Shown here: positions 19,095 to 27,701 of the stretch, piece by piece | How positions within the stretch are numbered: the stretch's first letter is position 1 | How the letters are laid out: every line of letters starts with the position of its first letter | DNA from: Paracoccaceae bacterium | GTDB lineage: Bacteria > Pseudomonadota > Alphaproteobacteria > Rhodobacterales > Rhodobacteraceae | Assembly: GCA_028285485.1 (NCBI GenBank) | Contig: JANQPC010000061.1 | Coordinates: forward strand, 1 to 64,000 | Length of the DNA stretch: 64,000 nucleotides | Reading direction: 5' to 3' | Position numbers and translations under genes: made by a program | The notes under the pieces: model-generated | What the model was told of the DNA's origin: nothing | The model's input: only the letters and a program-made list of their open reading frames with translations | Databases searched by the model: none

Positions 19095-19814
19095 ATGCTC
19101 ACAACACAGAAACGGACCCCCGATGAGGGGGCCCGCCAATCCCGCACGTCTAAACCTCTGAAGACACCCACGGCGGTCTCCGAGTTGCACGCCGAGGCGA
19201 TCGCTCTCGCCGAAGAGATGGAGCGCGACTACGGCCCAAGCCATACCGCACAGGACCACGCCGAGTTGCGGCGCCTGGATGGCCTCGCGATCGACGGTAA
19301 GCTCACCAAGAGTGAACTCGAGAGGATCCGCAGAAAGCTCTTAGGTCCCTCGCAAGCTCACCTTCCAGAAGGCGCATCCCTGATTGGGAGGCCCCGGTCC
19401 TTCGCCATCGATCACAGCACTGGCAAAGTGGACCCCCGCTTCTGGGAAGTCCCCGGCTACCTCGCCCGACGTAAGTCTATCCTCAGGAACCGGGGGATCA
19501 CCCGCAGGGAGCGCCAGACCATCGCCAAGGCAGGGAAGGCCTCCTCGGCACACTCCACGGTCGCCCACGCCCACCTCTGGCGGGACACTGAAGTTGAACG
19601 CCAGAAGACGGACGCAGCCCTCACGAAGGGGGCCAACCAGGAACCCTACAGGAAAGAGGCCGCCCAGTCGGTCCTAGAGGAAGCACAGGTAGCAGCTGAA
19701 AGGCGCAGTGTCGTTCTCCGGGACGCACTCAAGGCGAACCCTGAGACCGGCCAGGAACGCTCCTGGGCCGCCATTCTGAGGCGCCCGGAGTTCGACCGTT
19801 CCTGGGAGCCCTGA
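19095..19814 (+). CDS. Basic, helical element protein, unknown
   Basis: 239 residues, rich in Arg, Lys, Ala and Glu, starting MLTTQKRTPDEG after an A/C-rich leader. No cysteine motif, membrane segment or enzyme signature was seen. The middle has REGITRRERQT-like basic stretches that could bind nucleic acid. It lies between the amidase-like gene and the 202-residue gene. Family unknown. Confidence 0.6.
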   Translation: MLTTQKRTPDEGARQSRTSKPLKTPTAVSELHAEAIALAEEMERDYGPSHTAQDHAELRRLDGLAIDGKLTKSELERIRRKLLGPSQAHLPEGASLIGRPRSFAIDHSTGKVDPRFWEVPGYLARRKSILRNRGITRRERQTIAKAGKASSAHSTVAHAHLWRDTEVERQKTDAALTKGANQEPYRKEAAQSVLEEAQVAAERRSVVLRDALKANPETGQERSWAAILRRPEFDRSWEP

Positions 19815-19970
19815 ATTAAGGGGTTAGGACCCCGAAAATCGTCCGTATTCTACTCCTAATATCAATAACTTACAAGGCGCAAACTTGGCACGAGCTACTT
19901 TCCTACTTGTGCCAGGTTTTGAGGCCTACACGAGCCGCTCCGCGACCCCTTAAAACAGGACAAAACCACC

Positions 19971-20579
19971 ATGCCAAAAGACCACGCACCAGACGACCAA
20001 TCCAATATCCTCGAACTTGCCAATACCCCCGCACATATGCAGATCGGGCCGGACGCGGTCACTCTCCTCGCCGGCTATGGCCTCAAAATATTCGGCAACA
20101 GGTATGCCCTCTGGGATTCCCTTGTCCAGGTAGCATCGGACGGCAGCATAGCCAGACGTGTAAACCCGGCGCACATCTTCTCAACCGACCACAGCTTCAG
20201 CACCTACGGGGCGTTTCTCAGGGAATACCTCTTGCCCCGTGCAGAGGAGATCTCAAGCAGGCTCAAAGACCTCTCTGACGTCCAGCGCCTTCACACCTTA
20301 AATGGGCTGGTTGAACGCTCGACTGACTGCCCGCGGACCTTCTGGTTGCTATCCAGCAACTACGTCCGTCCCTACCTATTCCCAGGCGCTTACGCCCCCG
20401 GCACTCGCCGCCGGATCGACCGCGTCCGCTACAAGATCCACGCCCACCGTTCGCATCAGAACGGAAAGTTCATCTCACCCCGGAGCCTCGACAAGGCCGA
20501 GGTTGAGAAGTGGCAGGCAGAAGTGGCGGCAAGTCTTCCCAACTACGACGTGGAGCGCTTTGCTCCAGTGATCGCCTAA
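19971..20579 (+). CDS. Unknown element protein, 202 residues
   Basis: A mixed alpha/beta-looking soluble protein with an N-terminal MPKDHAPDDQSNILELAN and aromatic patches (FWLLSSNYVRPYLFPGAYAP). No motif recognised. The leader CAAAACCACC lacks a strong Shine-Dalgarno, as several genes of this set do. It starts the last coupled group (this gene, then 86 and 110 residues). Confidence 0.65.
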   Translation: MPKDHAPDDQSNILELANTPAHMQIGPDAVTLLAGYGLKIFGNRYALWDSLVQVASDGSIARRVNPAHIFSTDHSFSTYGAFLREYLLPRAEEISSRLKDLSDVQRLHTLNGLVERSTDCPRTFWLLSSNYVRPYLFPGAYAPGTRRRIDRVRYKIHAHRSHQNGKFISPRSLDKAEVEKWQAEVAASLPNYDVERFAPVIA

Positions 20580-20599
20580 ACAGAGAGGATATCGAGACC

Positions 20600-20860
20600 A
20601 TGCCCACTAAGCCCACTAAGAAGGTACCGACCAAACCATCGCATGAACTCCTGGCTGACCTCTTCGCCGCGGCCCATGTGATTCATGAGGTTGCCGAGAG
20701 AGAACACGAGGAAGCAGCCGCCAACCGCCGTCCGGGTGCCTACTACGATCCTCGGGAGAACTTCACGCGGCAGATGAGAGCGACTTGTGAGCAGCTTGAG
20801 GGACTTGAGGTGGACTTTAGGCGGACCATGCGTGCCAATGGGATCGAGGTGAAGCCATGA
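20600..20860 (+). CDS. Small helical protein, unknown
   Basis: 86 residues starting MPTKPTKKVPTKPSHELLAD, with a Lys/Pro-rich head and a charged helical body. AGAGAGGATATCGAGACC provides a ribosome binding site. It overlaps the next gene by four bases. No family recognised. Confidence 0.6.
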   Translation: MPTKPTKKVPTKPSHELLADLFAAAHVIHEVAEREHEEAAANRRPGAYYDPRENFTRQMRATCEQLEGLEVDFRRTMRANGIEVKP

Positions 20861-21189
20861 ACAGGCACCCTGATTACAGCACGCTGCTCCGCATAAGGGA
20901 GAAACTTCAAGCCTCCAAGGCGTCCGTCGAGGGCGCCTTCGGCTTCGGAGGCGACTACGTTATCATGAAGGGCGCCGAGGAGGATCCTGAGCCGTTCGTG
21001 TTTTCACGAGATAGCTCTCTATGGACCCAGCACTTCTCACAGGCACTGGCAGTGCACCCTGGGTTCGACGTGGGGTTTCTTGGGGGACACGTGGTTGGAC
21101 TAGAGGAGGCACGTAAGGCGATACTTGATACACTTGAGCGGCAGGCCAATCCCGTGTTTCGGTTCTTATCACCTGAGTGGCACCCTTAA
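20857..21189 (+). CDS. Small soluble protein, unknown
   Basis: 110 residues starting MNRHPDYSTLLRIREKLQAS. Coupled to the previous gene (ATGA). It contains FGFGGDYVIMKGAEEDPEPF but no recognisable site. It ends four bases into the convergent membrane-protein gene. Confidence 0.6.
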   Translation: MNRHPDYSTLLRIREKLQASKASVEGAFGFGGDYVIMKGAEEDPEPFVFSRDSSLWTQHFSQALAVHPGFDVGFLGGHVVGLEEARKAILDTLERQANPVFRFLSPEWHP

Positions 21190-21623
21190 TATGGGTCGAT
21201 GCCCGGTCGGAAAGTCTTGCACTCCTCACGAGCATAACAAACGCCCTCCCCCCGAGTACGTTCGGGCGCTGGATCATAGCCCAAGTATCCTCGCGCAATG
21301 CAGCCATTGTTATGGTGTTCGTAGGGACCGGTGAGTCTCGGAACGCGGCAGTCATCGTAAGGAACTGCTTCGGCTACGGTGCCTTGGACTTCTTCTTCGC
21401 CGGCGGAACCCCAGAGCGGGAAGAAGCCAGCAACTGCCACAAGAAAGGCCGCGGGGCCACCTACGCGCAGTCCAAGCGTCGAACGATTCCGGAAAGCGGG
21501 CACCTTTAAAGGGCCAATTTCGAGACCACCGAACCACGGGGCCAATGCAATGCTCAGCGCTATGAGAACGATGGCAGTTGCAAGAGCCTCCGGGACACCA
21601 AAAAACGCGTAGGTGCTTTCCAA
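21186..21623 (-). CDS. Membrane protein with Cys-containing tail, unknown
   Basis: 145 residues, on the minus strand and convergent with the plus-strand set. Two hydrophobic segments (about 13-31 and 53-72) anchor it, and the C-terminal half outside or inside carries four cysteines (DDCRVP, NNGCIARG, GVCYAREECK). It may form disulfides if exported. The opposite orientation suggests separate regulation, perhaps a cargo or exclusion function. No family recognised. Confidence 0.6.
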   Translation of the reverse strand: MESTYAFFGVPEALATAIVLIALSIALAPWFGGLEIGPLKVPAFRNRSTLGLRVGGPAAFLVAVAGFFPLWGSAGEEEVQGTVAEAVPYDDCRVPRLTGPYEHHNNGCIARGYLGYDPAPERTRGEGVCYAREECKTFRPGIDPY

Positions 21624-22108
21624 GTTCAGTTCCCCATTAGGCGTATGGCCGGAACTTTCTTCATCGGTTCATCCACCCAAATCATGCAACACACTAATGG
21701 TACCCTAGATTATGCACATATGATTCGAATGAAAGACTTACTGGCAGATTCAGCGTAGAACCCATCTCAGGTAAGAGGAGCCGCTTGGTGCCCGGACCAC
21801 CAGTTCTTGCTACTAGCACCAAATCAACTGCTAGTCGGATAAGAGCAGATAATCTGGAGGGAGTCATAGACTGCCCCTAGGTGAGCTTAACGGTGTCCCT
21901 TTGTCTTGCCCGCGGTGGCCAGGAACAGACCGCCACTCGACGATCGGGACGCCTGTTCGCTGCCCATCCCTGGCCGACCGGGTTCCACTCACTTCGCCCC
22001 GGCCACATGTGCTAACTGTTCTCTGTCGCCCAGCTCTCAACCTAAAGCGACAAAAGGCCGCCCGGAGTTGTACTGCCTGGGTCCCATGTGAACGTGAAGA
22101 AAGCACCC
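21624..22108. other. About 485 bases with no supported gene
   Basis: Several short frames on both strands, none with convincing protein character. The AT-rich part near 21640-21790 is a likely promoter region for the minus-strand membrane protein. Confidence 0.45.
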
Positions 22109-22312
22109 ATGCCCGACCGAAGAGGCCGCAAAGGCCGACTTGAAGATCTGATCCCTAGGGACCGCGTAAGGTGGGCTCGGGAAATCTGGGCGGAACGTAA
22201 GGAGTGCGCGAGGACGTCCACGGGGATCTGGATGCTCAGGGAGGCAGAGAAAATCTTGGGGTTACCTGAGGAGGCGGTAGACGAAGTCTTGAGGGTTCAT
22301 GGGGTGCACTAG
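22109..22312 (+). CDS. Small basic protein, possible DNA-binding
   Basis: 67 residues starting MPDRRGRKGRLEDLIPRDRV, strongly basic at the N-terminus, then a helical segment (MLREAEKILGLPEEAVDEVL) that could be a helix-turn-helix-like unit. GAAGAAAG lies before the ATG; a GTG at 22088 would add seven residues. Could be an excisionase-like or regulatory protein of element A; not proven. Confidence 0.5.
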   Translation: MPDRRGRKGRLEDLIPRDRVRWAREIWAERKECARTSTGIWMLREAEKILGLPEEAVDEVLRVHGVH

Positions 22313-22379
22313 CGGGTTAAATCATTTGCCTCTTCTAGCTCGTTTGATGGTTGGCTACGCTTGCAACTTCTAGCAGGCG

Positions 22380-22440
22380 ACTAACGGCGGCTATGCGGAC
22401 AAAGTGAGCTTTCGCTGCAGCTGCGCCAACGTCAGTTTTT
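22380..22440. repeat. Rhodobacterales-type intergenic repeat fragment
   Basis: GGCTATGCGGACAAAGTGAG followed by CTTTCGCTGCAGCTG matches the core (CTATGCGGACGAAGC) seen also near 36504, 38108 and 38745. It is a degenerate intergenic repeat; its presence in element A suggests that this end picked up chromosomal or plasmid DNA. Confidence 0.55.
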
Positions 22441-22541
22441 TGATCCCTGGTCCATATGATCGCGTGCGATGTCACAGGCAGATTTGAAGACGGAAAGCTG
22501 GACAGCAGTAACGGAAAAGAGCATCAACCATACAAGTCGGA

Positions 22542-23066
22542 ATGCCTGAGTTGTGTTCACAAATGCGACTACACGCCTGTCCGTTTGCCTTCGCAATTGC
22601 ATCCTTCTTCACATGGGTGCCGTCCGGACTTGAGAGCCAGGGACGCAACGAAGGCTTGAGGCTTCTTCAAGATTGTATTGCGCGGCACGGCTTTGCAGAG
22701 ACCGCGACCATAAAGCCCAACAAGGGTGAAAATGTCATCGAGGTGGAAATTACAAATGTCTGGGACATAACAATAACCGGTGTGATGGTGGTGCCCTTGG
22801 GTCCAGCAGCAGAGGAGCACTTCTCTGGAGGCTGGTTCGTTTTCGAGTTTGATCCTTTTTTCTTACGTCCAGGTGAAGTGAGGACACACACGCACAGCTT
22901 CCAAGGGCTAGCGCATGCTTTTCCTGAGGAGATCGAGATAGAAATTGCCGTTGTTAATGTTCGAAACATTCGGCCCAGATGGATTCTGGCCGATTTCGAC
23001 TCGCCGTGGCCATACATATCAGAAGCAGAACGTTTTCAATTTGCAGAGCGTGTGCTCTGTCAGTGA
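22542..23066 (+). CDS. Probable secreted or membrane-anchored protein, unknown
   Basis: 174 residues. The N-terminus (RLHACPFAFAIASFFTWV) is hydrophobic and could be a signal peptide or anchor. The rest is beta-rich with an immunoglobulin-like run: VIEVEITNVWDITITGVMVV, then GGWFVFEFDPFFLRPGEV. Codon use is more AT-rich than in the chromosome. It follows the intergenic repeat and may be cargo near the right end of element A. The start could also be the ATG at 22563. Confidence 0.5.
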   Translation: MPELCSQMRLHACPFAFAIASFFTWVPSGLESQGRNEGLRLLQDCIARHGFAETATIKPNKGENVIEVEITNVWDITITGVMVVPLGPAAEEHFSGGWFVFEFDPFFLRPGEVRTHTHSFQGLAHAFPEEIEIEIAVVNVRNIRPRWILADFDSPWPYISEAERFQFAERVLCQ

Positions 23067-23592
23067 GACACTATGAACCAAGGCTGGCCTCGAGTGTCTT
23101 CGAACCGGGCATTCGCGTGTTACGCAGCATCAGTCAACACGGGCTCAAAGCCGACCTTCGACGCATCCGCAAACGAGGACGCCCGTCGCTAGAGGGGCTG
23201 CCAACGTGGACCTCTATGGGCCCTCCAGCCACACTTCACGCCCCCCCCCCGAAGCCGACCTCAAAGAGCACCCAAAGAGCAACTCCAGTCGCCGCCGTTC
23301 AGATCCCGGCGTCAATAAACTAGCTCAGTCACCAGAACTCAGGATAGCTGTCGCTAGAGCATGCACCCCTGCACACCCCCAAAATCGCTCAAGGCACACC
23401 CCTAGGCACACCTCATGCTATGCCAGCCAAATCAGAAAATCGGCGCCTCGCGTGCAGCCTTGGGAGCAGCCATGCGATCAACCCAGGGAAGCCTTTAAGC
23501 ACACCTTCAGCGCCCTCGGGTTACACCCTCTGTGACACGAACAACCTCCATTTCCCAATGAAACATGGGCTCCGGCGATGATATCGGATCAC
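23067..23592. other. Right-end non-coding region of element A
   Basis: About 525 bases without a supported gene. It includes a C-rich run (CCCCCCCCCC near 23230) and, from about 23480, sequence that aligns with the region before tail copy 3 (24505-24617): shared blocks GTGACAC, CCTC, CCAAyGAAACAwGGG and GATGATA in the same order and spacing. Confidence 0.55.
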
Positions 23593-23714
23593 CTAAAGTG
23601 GCCAGAACACTAGTATTGCAGGGATCGATACGGCCACCACCAGGATCTCAAGTGGTAGCCCCATGCGCCAGTAGTCCCCAAACCGGTAACCACCCGCAGA
23701 AAGAATAAGCGGTA
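23593..23714 (-). repeat. SLC13 gene 3' end carried by element A (tail copy 2)
   Basis: Minus-strand translation: [40 protein letters not shown], stop. It matches 35 of 40 residues of the native tail at 10439. It is not joined to a transporter gene now, because element B lies between it and the 5' part. It marks one attachment site of element A. Confidence 0.82.
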
Positions 23715-24008
23715 TACACTCTAAGTGTACTCTATGTCCTCTATAGGTGGACCTGAGGTCCTCTTAGATTGGACTGTCCGTTTCACTGATGTGGACTACT
23801 CAGATCCACCAGCCTCACCCACCACTCATAACCTCACTTGCCGTTTCCGTAGAGGTGCCACGAGCAGCGCGGCGTGCGCTAAGGAGATCCGACTTCCGCA
23901 CAACAATACCTGCGGTTGTCGTGACGCCACGTCAAGTTGGCCGGCGCAAACTGGAACCGCTAGTCTCGATACTTGCGCCTATTGCAAACGTAAACCCCAG
24001 GGCTGACT

Positions 24009-24287
24009 ATGGACGACCGCCACAACTTCGGCACCGAGTACCTTGAGCTTGAGTTGGCTGCCCTCGGTGAAGGCTTCGATGAGACCAGGCTCCAGGCAGT
24101 GAGAAAAGCTCTAGGTGAACTCGCGTTGCGTCTTGAAATGGCGCCAAGTGAATTGCTCACTACCGAAAGGGGTCAGAAGATTACCAGGCTCGTTTTGACC
24201 GCTTCACGCCTTTCTAGAGCCGACTATGACAAGCTCTTGGACTTGGCCAGAGAGCTGCGTTCGAAAGCGGAGGCCAAGATCAACTGA
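24009..24287 (+). CDS. Small protein of element B, unknown
   Basis: 92 residues starting MDDRHNFGTEYLELELAALG, mostly helical and charged, with no cysteines or membrane segment. It is the only frame in element B with good protein character. Possible regulator; no family recognised. Confidence 0.55.
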   Translation: MDDRHNFGTEYLELELAALGEGFDETRLQAVRKALGELALRLEMAPSELLTTERGQKITRLVLTASRLSRADYDKLLDLARELRSKAEAKIN

Positions 24288-24617
24288 TTATGCGGAAGCG
24301 CCGATTTCGCCAGAAAAACCAGAGCGGGTAATCATACGTAAGGCCTCCCACAATTCCCCCCGTGGGGGCCCTTGCACCCTTGGAATTCCAATTGAGCCAC
24401 CCCACCCCCACCCTGCTTTGCTAGGTCAGCGCAGTCCTTCAAAGGTATGCATGCGCAGCGCCACGGGATCAGGAAAGAGCCCTGGCAAGTGAGGCTTCAA
24501 GTCCACCCTGAGCACGCCACAAAGACACTCAGGGTCACACCTCATGTGACACAAGCGGCCCTCAAACCCCAACGAAACAAGGGACATGGGGATGATACAT
24601 AACCATCCCTGGGTTAC
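24288..24617. other. 330-base gap at the end of element B
   Basis: No supported gene. Includes GTGGGGG/CCCCCAC-type short inverted arms near 24358-24410 and, from about 24505, the stretch that is similar to the same position in element A. Confidence 0.45.
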
Positions 24618-24738
24618 TCAGAGGGGCCAGAAGAAGAGAATGGCGGGAATGCTCACGGCCACGACGAGGATCTCTACAGGCAGCCCCATACGCCAGTAAT
24701 CCGAAAAGCGATATCCCCCTGCTGATAGTATTAATGTA
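24618..24738 (-). repeat. SLC13 gene 3' end supplied by element B (tail copy 3)
   Basis: The functional end of the transporter gene. By hand alignment it shares about two thirds of its bases with tail copy 1 but 34 of 40 residues. Most changes fall on wobble positions, the pattern of selection for the peptide. Confidence 0.8.
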
Positions 24739-26399
24739 TTGTTCTTATGCCCGATCGGCGTGAGAAAGGCGCAGGAGGCCGCCACGGCCACCGCCATCAG
24801 GAAGGGGTCGGGATCTACCCCCAGCGCGCGCGCCATCTCGATCCCCACGGGCGCGGCGACAATCGCGGTGGCGGTGTTGTTGAGCACATCCGAAAGCGTC
24901 ATCGTCACCACCATGAGCGCGGTCAGAACCGCCCAGGCCGGCAGCCCCTGGGTGGCGGTGACCAGCCAGCCCGCGATCAGTTCGGTGCCGCCCGAGGCCT
25001 CCAGCGCCGCGCCAAGGGGGATCATAGAGCCCAGAAGCACCACCACGGGCCATTCGATATGGGTGTAAAGCTCGGAAAGCGGCAGCACGCGGGCCAGCAC
25101 ATAGGCCACCACCACGATGCCCAGCGCCACCGGCAGGTAGATCAGCCCGAGCGAGGCCGCGATCACCGCGCCCGCAAAGATCCCGATCGCGAGCCAGACT
25201 TTCGAGCTCTCGGTCACCGCCAGCCCGCGATCGGCCAGCGGCAGGGTGCCGAGCCAGTCGGCCACATCCCGTTCTGCGCCCTCGGGCACGAGGAGAAGAA
25301 GAATATCGCCGGGCTGCACCACCGTCTTGCGCACCCGGCTGGTGATCCGCCGCCCCTGGCGCGCGATGCCCAATAGCACGGTGCGGCGGCGCCAGGACAG
25401 ACCGATGGCCTGCGCCGTCTTCCCTGCAATCCGCGCGCCCACGGGCACCACGGCCTCCACAAGGGTTACGCCCGCGCCCTCTGCGCGAAGCAGATCCTCG
25501 CGCTGCTTTTCGGCATAGTCGAGGCTCAGCGCGGCGCGAAACTCGTCCAGCGCATCGGGCACAGCCTCGATCACCAGCGCATCGCCCGCTGCAAGCGGCG
25601 TGTTGCGCTGGCGGCCGTAAAGCCGCTTGCCGCCGCGCACGAGGCCCAGGATAGCCACGTCGTTTTTCTCGGCCGCCTCGTCAAGCTCGGAAATCCGCTG
25701 GCCGATCAGCTTCGATCCCTCCGGAATGGTGAGCTCCGCAAGATAGGCCGCAATCTCTTCCATCGCGGCGCCAGCCGCATCGGCAGTCTCACCCTGCGGG
25801 ATCAGCCGCCAGCCCAGAAGCGCTACGAAGGCGAGCCCCGCAATCGCCACCACCCCGCCCACCGGCGCGAAATCGAACATCGCGAAGCTTTCGCCCAGCG
25901 CATCCTCCCGGATCCCGGCAATGATGATGTTGGGGGGCGTGCCGATGAGGGTGACCATACCGCCGAGGATCGTGGCAAAGCTCAGCGGCATCAGCGAAAG
26001 CCCAGGGGCCCGCCCCGCCTTCCGCGCCGTCTGGATATCGACGGGCATCAGAAGCGCCAGCGCCGCCACGTTATTCATAAAGGCCGAAAGCACGCCCCCC
26101 ACACCGCCCATGATCGCGATATGGGCGCCAAGCGCGCGCGTGCTGTCCACCAGCGTGCGGGTGATCAGATAGACGGCGCCGGATCGCACCAGCCCGGCGG
26201 ACACCACCAGCACCAGCGCCACCACCAGCGTGGCGGGATGGCCGAAGCCCGCGAAGGCCGCGTCTGCCGGCACGACCCCCAGCACAACGCCCAGCATCAG
26301 CGCCCCGAAGGCCACGATATCGTAACGAAAGCGCCCCCAGATCAGAAGCACGAAGACCGCAGCGAAAAGCGTGAAAAGGATTGTCTGATCGGTGGTCAT
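24618..26399 (-). CDS. SLC13-type transporter with two TrkA_C domains; 3' end replaced by element B
   Basis: 593 residues. Membrane segments flank a cytosolic insert (about residues 205-380) that holds two TrkA_C (RCK_C)-like domains, for example [20 protein letters not shown] and [39 protein letters not shown] is the first conserved Na+/substrate motif of the divalent anion:sodium symporter family, repeated as [19 protein letters not shown]. The substrate may be sulfate or a dicarboxylate. The last 40 codons (24618-24738) are element-derived and less GC-rich than the rest, yet encode [14 protein letters not shown] and the final FWPL, so the protein looks intact. The ATG at 26399 avoids a poorly conserved 23-residue extension. 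Confidence 0.88.
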   Translation of the reverse strand: MTTDQTILFTLFAAVFVLLIWGRFRYDIVAFGALMLGVVLGVVPADAAFAGFGHPATLVVALVLVVSAGLVRSGAVYLITRTLVDSTRALGAHIAIMGGVGGVLSAFMNNVAALALLMPVDIQTARKAGRAPGLSLMPLSFATILGGMVTLIGTPPNIIIAGIREDALGESFAMFDFAPVGGVVAIAGLAFVALLGWRLIPQGETADAAGAAMEEIAAYLAELTIPEGSKLIGQRISELDEAAEKNDVAILGLVRGGKRLYGRQRNTPLAAGDALVIEAVPDALDEFRAALSLDYAEKQREDLLRAEGAGVTLVEAVVPVGARIAGKTAQAIGLSWRRRTVLLGIARQGRRITSRVRKTVVQPGDILLLLVPEGAERDVADWLGTLPLADRGLAVTESSKVWLAIGIFAGAVIAASLGLIYLPVALGIVVVAYVLARVLPLSELYTHIEWPVVVLLGSMIPLGAALEASGGTELIAGWLVTATQGLPAWAVLTALMVVTMTLSDVLNNTATAIVAAPVGIEMARALGVDPDPFLMAVAVAASCAFLTPIGHKNNTLILSAGGYRFSDYWRMGLPVEILVVAVSIPAILFFWPL

Positions 26400-26522
26400 C
26401 AGCCCCTGCCCGTCGTGCCGCCAAGCCAAGCCGATGCGGTTGCCGAATGCAATGGCCCCCGCTTGCACCCCACCCGCCCGTTTCCTAAAAGAACGCCGGT
26501 TTCAGGCTTTGGGAGGCGCGTT

Positions 26523-27263
26523 GTGGCAGGCCATTCAAAATGGGCAAACATCCAGCACCGCAAGGGGCGGCAGGATGCGGCGCGTTCAAAGCTGTTTTCG
26601 AAACTTTCCAAGGAAATCACCGTGGCCGCCAAGATGGGCGATCCCGATCCCGAGAAGAACCCGCGCCTGCGCCTTGCGGTGAAGGAAGCGAAATCGAACT
26701 CGGTGCCCAAGGATGTGATCGAACGCGCGATCTCCAAAAGCCAGGCCGGCGATGGCGATGAATATGAAGAGATCCGCTATGAGGGCTACGGCCCGGGCGG
26801 GGTGGCGGTGATCGTTGAGGCGATGACGGACAATCGCAACCGCACCGCCTCCACCGTGCGCTCCACCTTCGGCAAACACGGCGGGAACCTCGGCGAAACC
26901 GGCTCCGTTTCCTTCATGTTCGAGCGGAAGGGCGAGATCCTCTACACCGCCGAGGCGGGCGATGAAGATACGATCATGATGGCCGCCATCGAGGCGGGCG
27001 CGGAAGATGTGGAAAGCTCCGAAGACGGCCATGCGATCTACACCGCCGATACCGATCTCAATGAGGTCTCCACCGCGCTCGAAGCCGATCTGGGCGAAGC
27101 GGAATCCACAAAGCTGATCTGGAAACCCACCACCACGACCGAACTCGATCTCGACGGCGCGCAGAAACTCATGCGCCTGATTGAGGTGCTGGAAGACGAT
27201 GATGACGTGCAGCGCGTGACCGCGAATTTCGAGATCTCCGATGAGGTGATGGCGGCGCTCTAG
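26523..27263 (+). CDS. yebC: YebC/TACO1-family protein
   Basis: 246 residues of the YebC/PmpR family, which was long annotated as transcriptional regulator and is now linked to translation through proline stretches. The N-terminus [20 protein letters not shown] is diagnostic, with the conserved [19 protein letters not shown] and the [13 protein letters not shown] segments. The start is a GTG at 26523 with GGGAGG upstream. It is divergent from the SLC13 gene (124 bases). Confidence 0.93.
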   Translation: MAGHSKWANIQHRKGRQDAARSKLFSKLSKEITVAAKMGDPDPEKNPRLRLAVKEAKSNSVPKDVIERAISKSQAGDGDEYEEIRYEGYGPGGVAVIVEAMTDNRNRTASTVRSTFGKHGGNLGETGSVSFMFERKGEILYTAEAGDEDTIMMAAIEAGAEDVESSEDGHAIYTADTDLNEVSTALEADLGEAESTKLIWKPTTTTELDLDGAQKLMRLIEVLEDDDDVQRVTANFEISDEVMAAL

Positions 27264-27701
27264 GCGCCCCGTTCCGGCAGAATCGCTTTGTGGCGCCGGT
27301 TTCACCCCCGGCGCCAATCCCGGGGGCCAAATCGCGCTCCGTTCACCTCTGGGAACAGGTGAAACAGTGCCACAATTTTGACGCCGGTTGCGCAACAGTG
27401 AATGCGCGAAAATCCATCCCGATTTGTTCAATGATTCCAACGGCGGATTCCCTTGCTGGCAACGTTCTGCCGAGGAATGGCCGGTTGCTCGCCGAGATGG
27501 CGAAATCGCAGAATGCGGCCCTTTTCTTGCCACATTCTCCCATAGCGTTGACGCCAAGTTAGTCAGTTCATCCGGTTCGTTCCCATTGTTCCCAACGGGG
27601 CATCAGGGGGCCGGGCCTGCGCCATCCGAGTACCTCAACAACACACTCAATGACCCGCCGTGCGCGAACGCTCCGCGCAACGGCCATGGGAGAGGTTTGC
27701 C
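27264..27701. other. 438-base gap before the giant acidic gene
   Basis: Contains a GC-rich hairpin TGGCGCCGG...CCGGCGCCA (27291-27316) shortly after yebC that may end its transcript although no T-run follows. The AT-richer part at 27360-27600 is the probable promoter region of the giant gene. Confidence 0.5.

Larger units (their letters stand above)
10557..23714. mobile_element. Integrated serine-recombinase element A, about 13.2 kb
   Basis: Bounded by SLC13 tail copy 1 on the left and tail copy 2 on the right, with a serine recombinase gene 300 bases inside the left end. Base composition and codon use differ from the flanks (less GC, frequent AGG/AGA codons). It carries a mostly plus-strand set of unrecognised genes with small Cys-rich proteins, a T7-lysozyme-like protein and an acidic scaffold-like protein. 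I find no relaxase, type IV secretion, terminase, portal or recognisable capsid gene. The exact crossover lies within a few bases of a GTA near 10557 and 23712; large serine recombinases need only a two-base core, so it cannot be fixed by eye. Confidence 0.8.
23712..24738. mobile_element. Mini-element B, about 1.0 kb, no recombinase
   Basis: Lies between tail copy 2 and tail copy 3 and therefore has the same kind of ends as element A, but holds only one credible small gene (24009) and no recombinase. Its end before tail copy 3 is similar to that of element A. The simplest reading is a non-autonomous relative (a mobilisable cassette or deletion remnant) moved by an A-type recombinase. Confidence 0.65.

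Noticed and set aside
23725-24006. 93-codon plus-strand frame and an 85-codon alternative in element B
   Set aside because: Two overlapping frames with biased composition and no good start signal; neither is convincing.
24618-24738. SLC13 gene as a truncated pseudogene
   Set aside because: The element-supplied tail keeps the frame and 34 of 40 native residues, so the gene looks functional.
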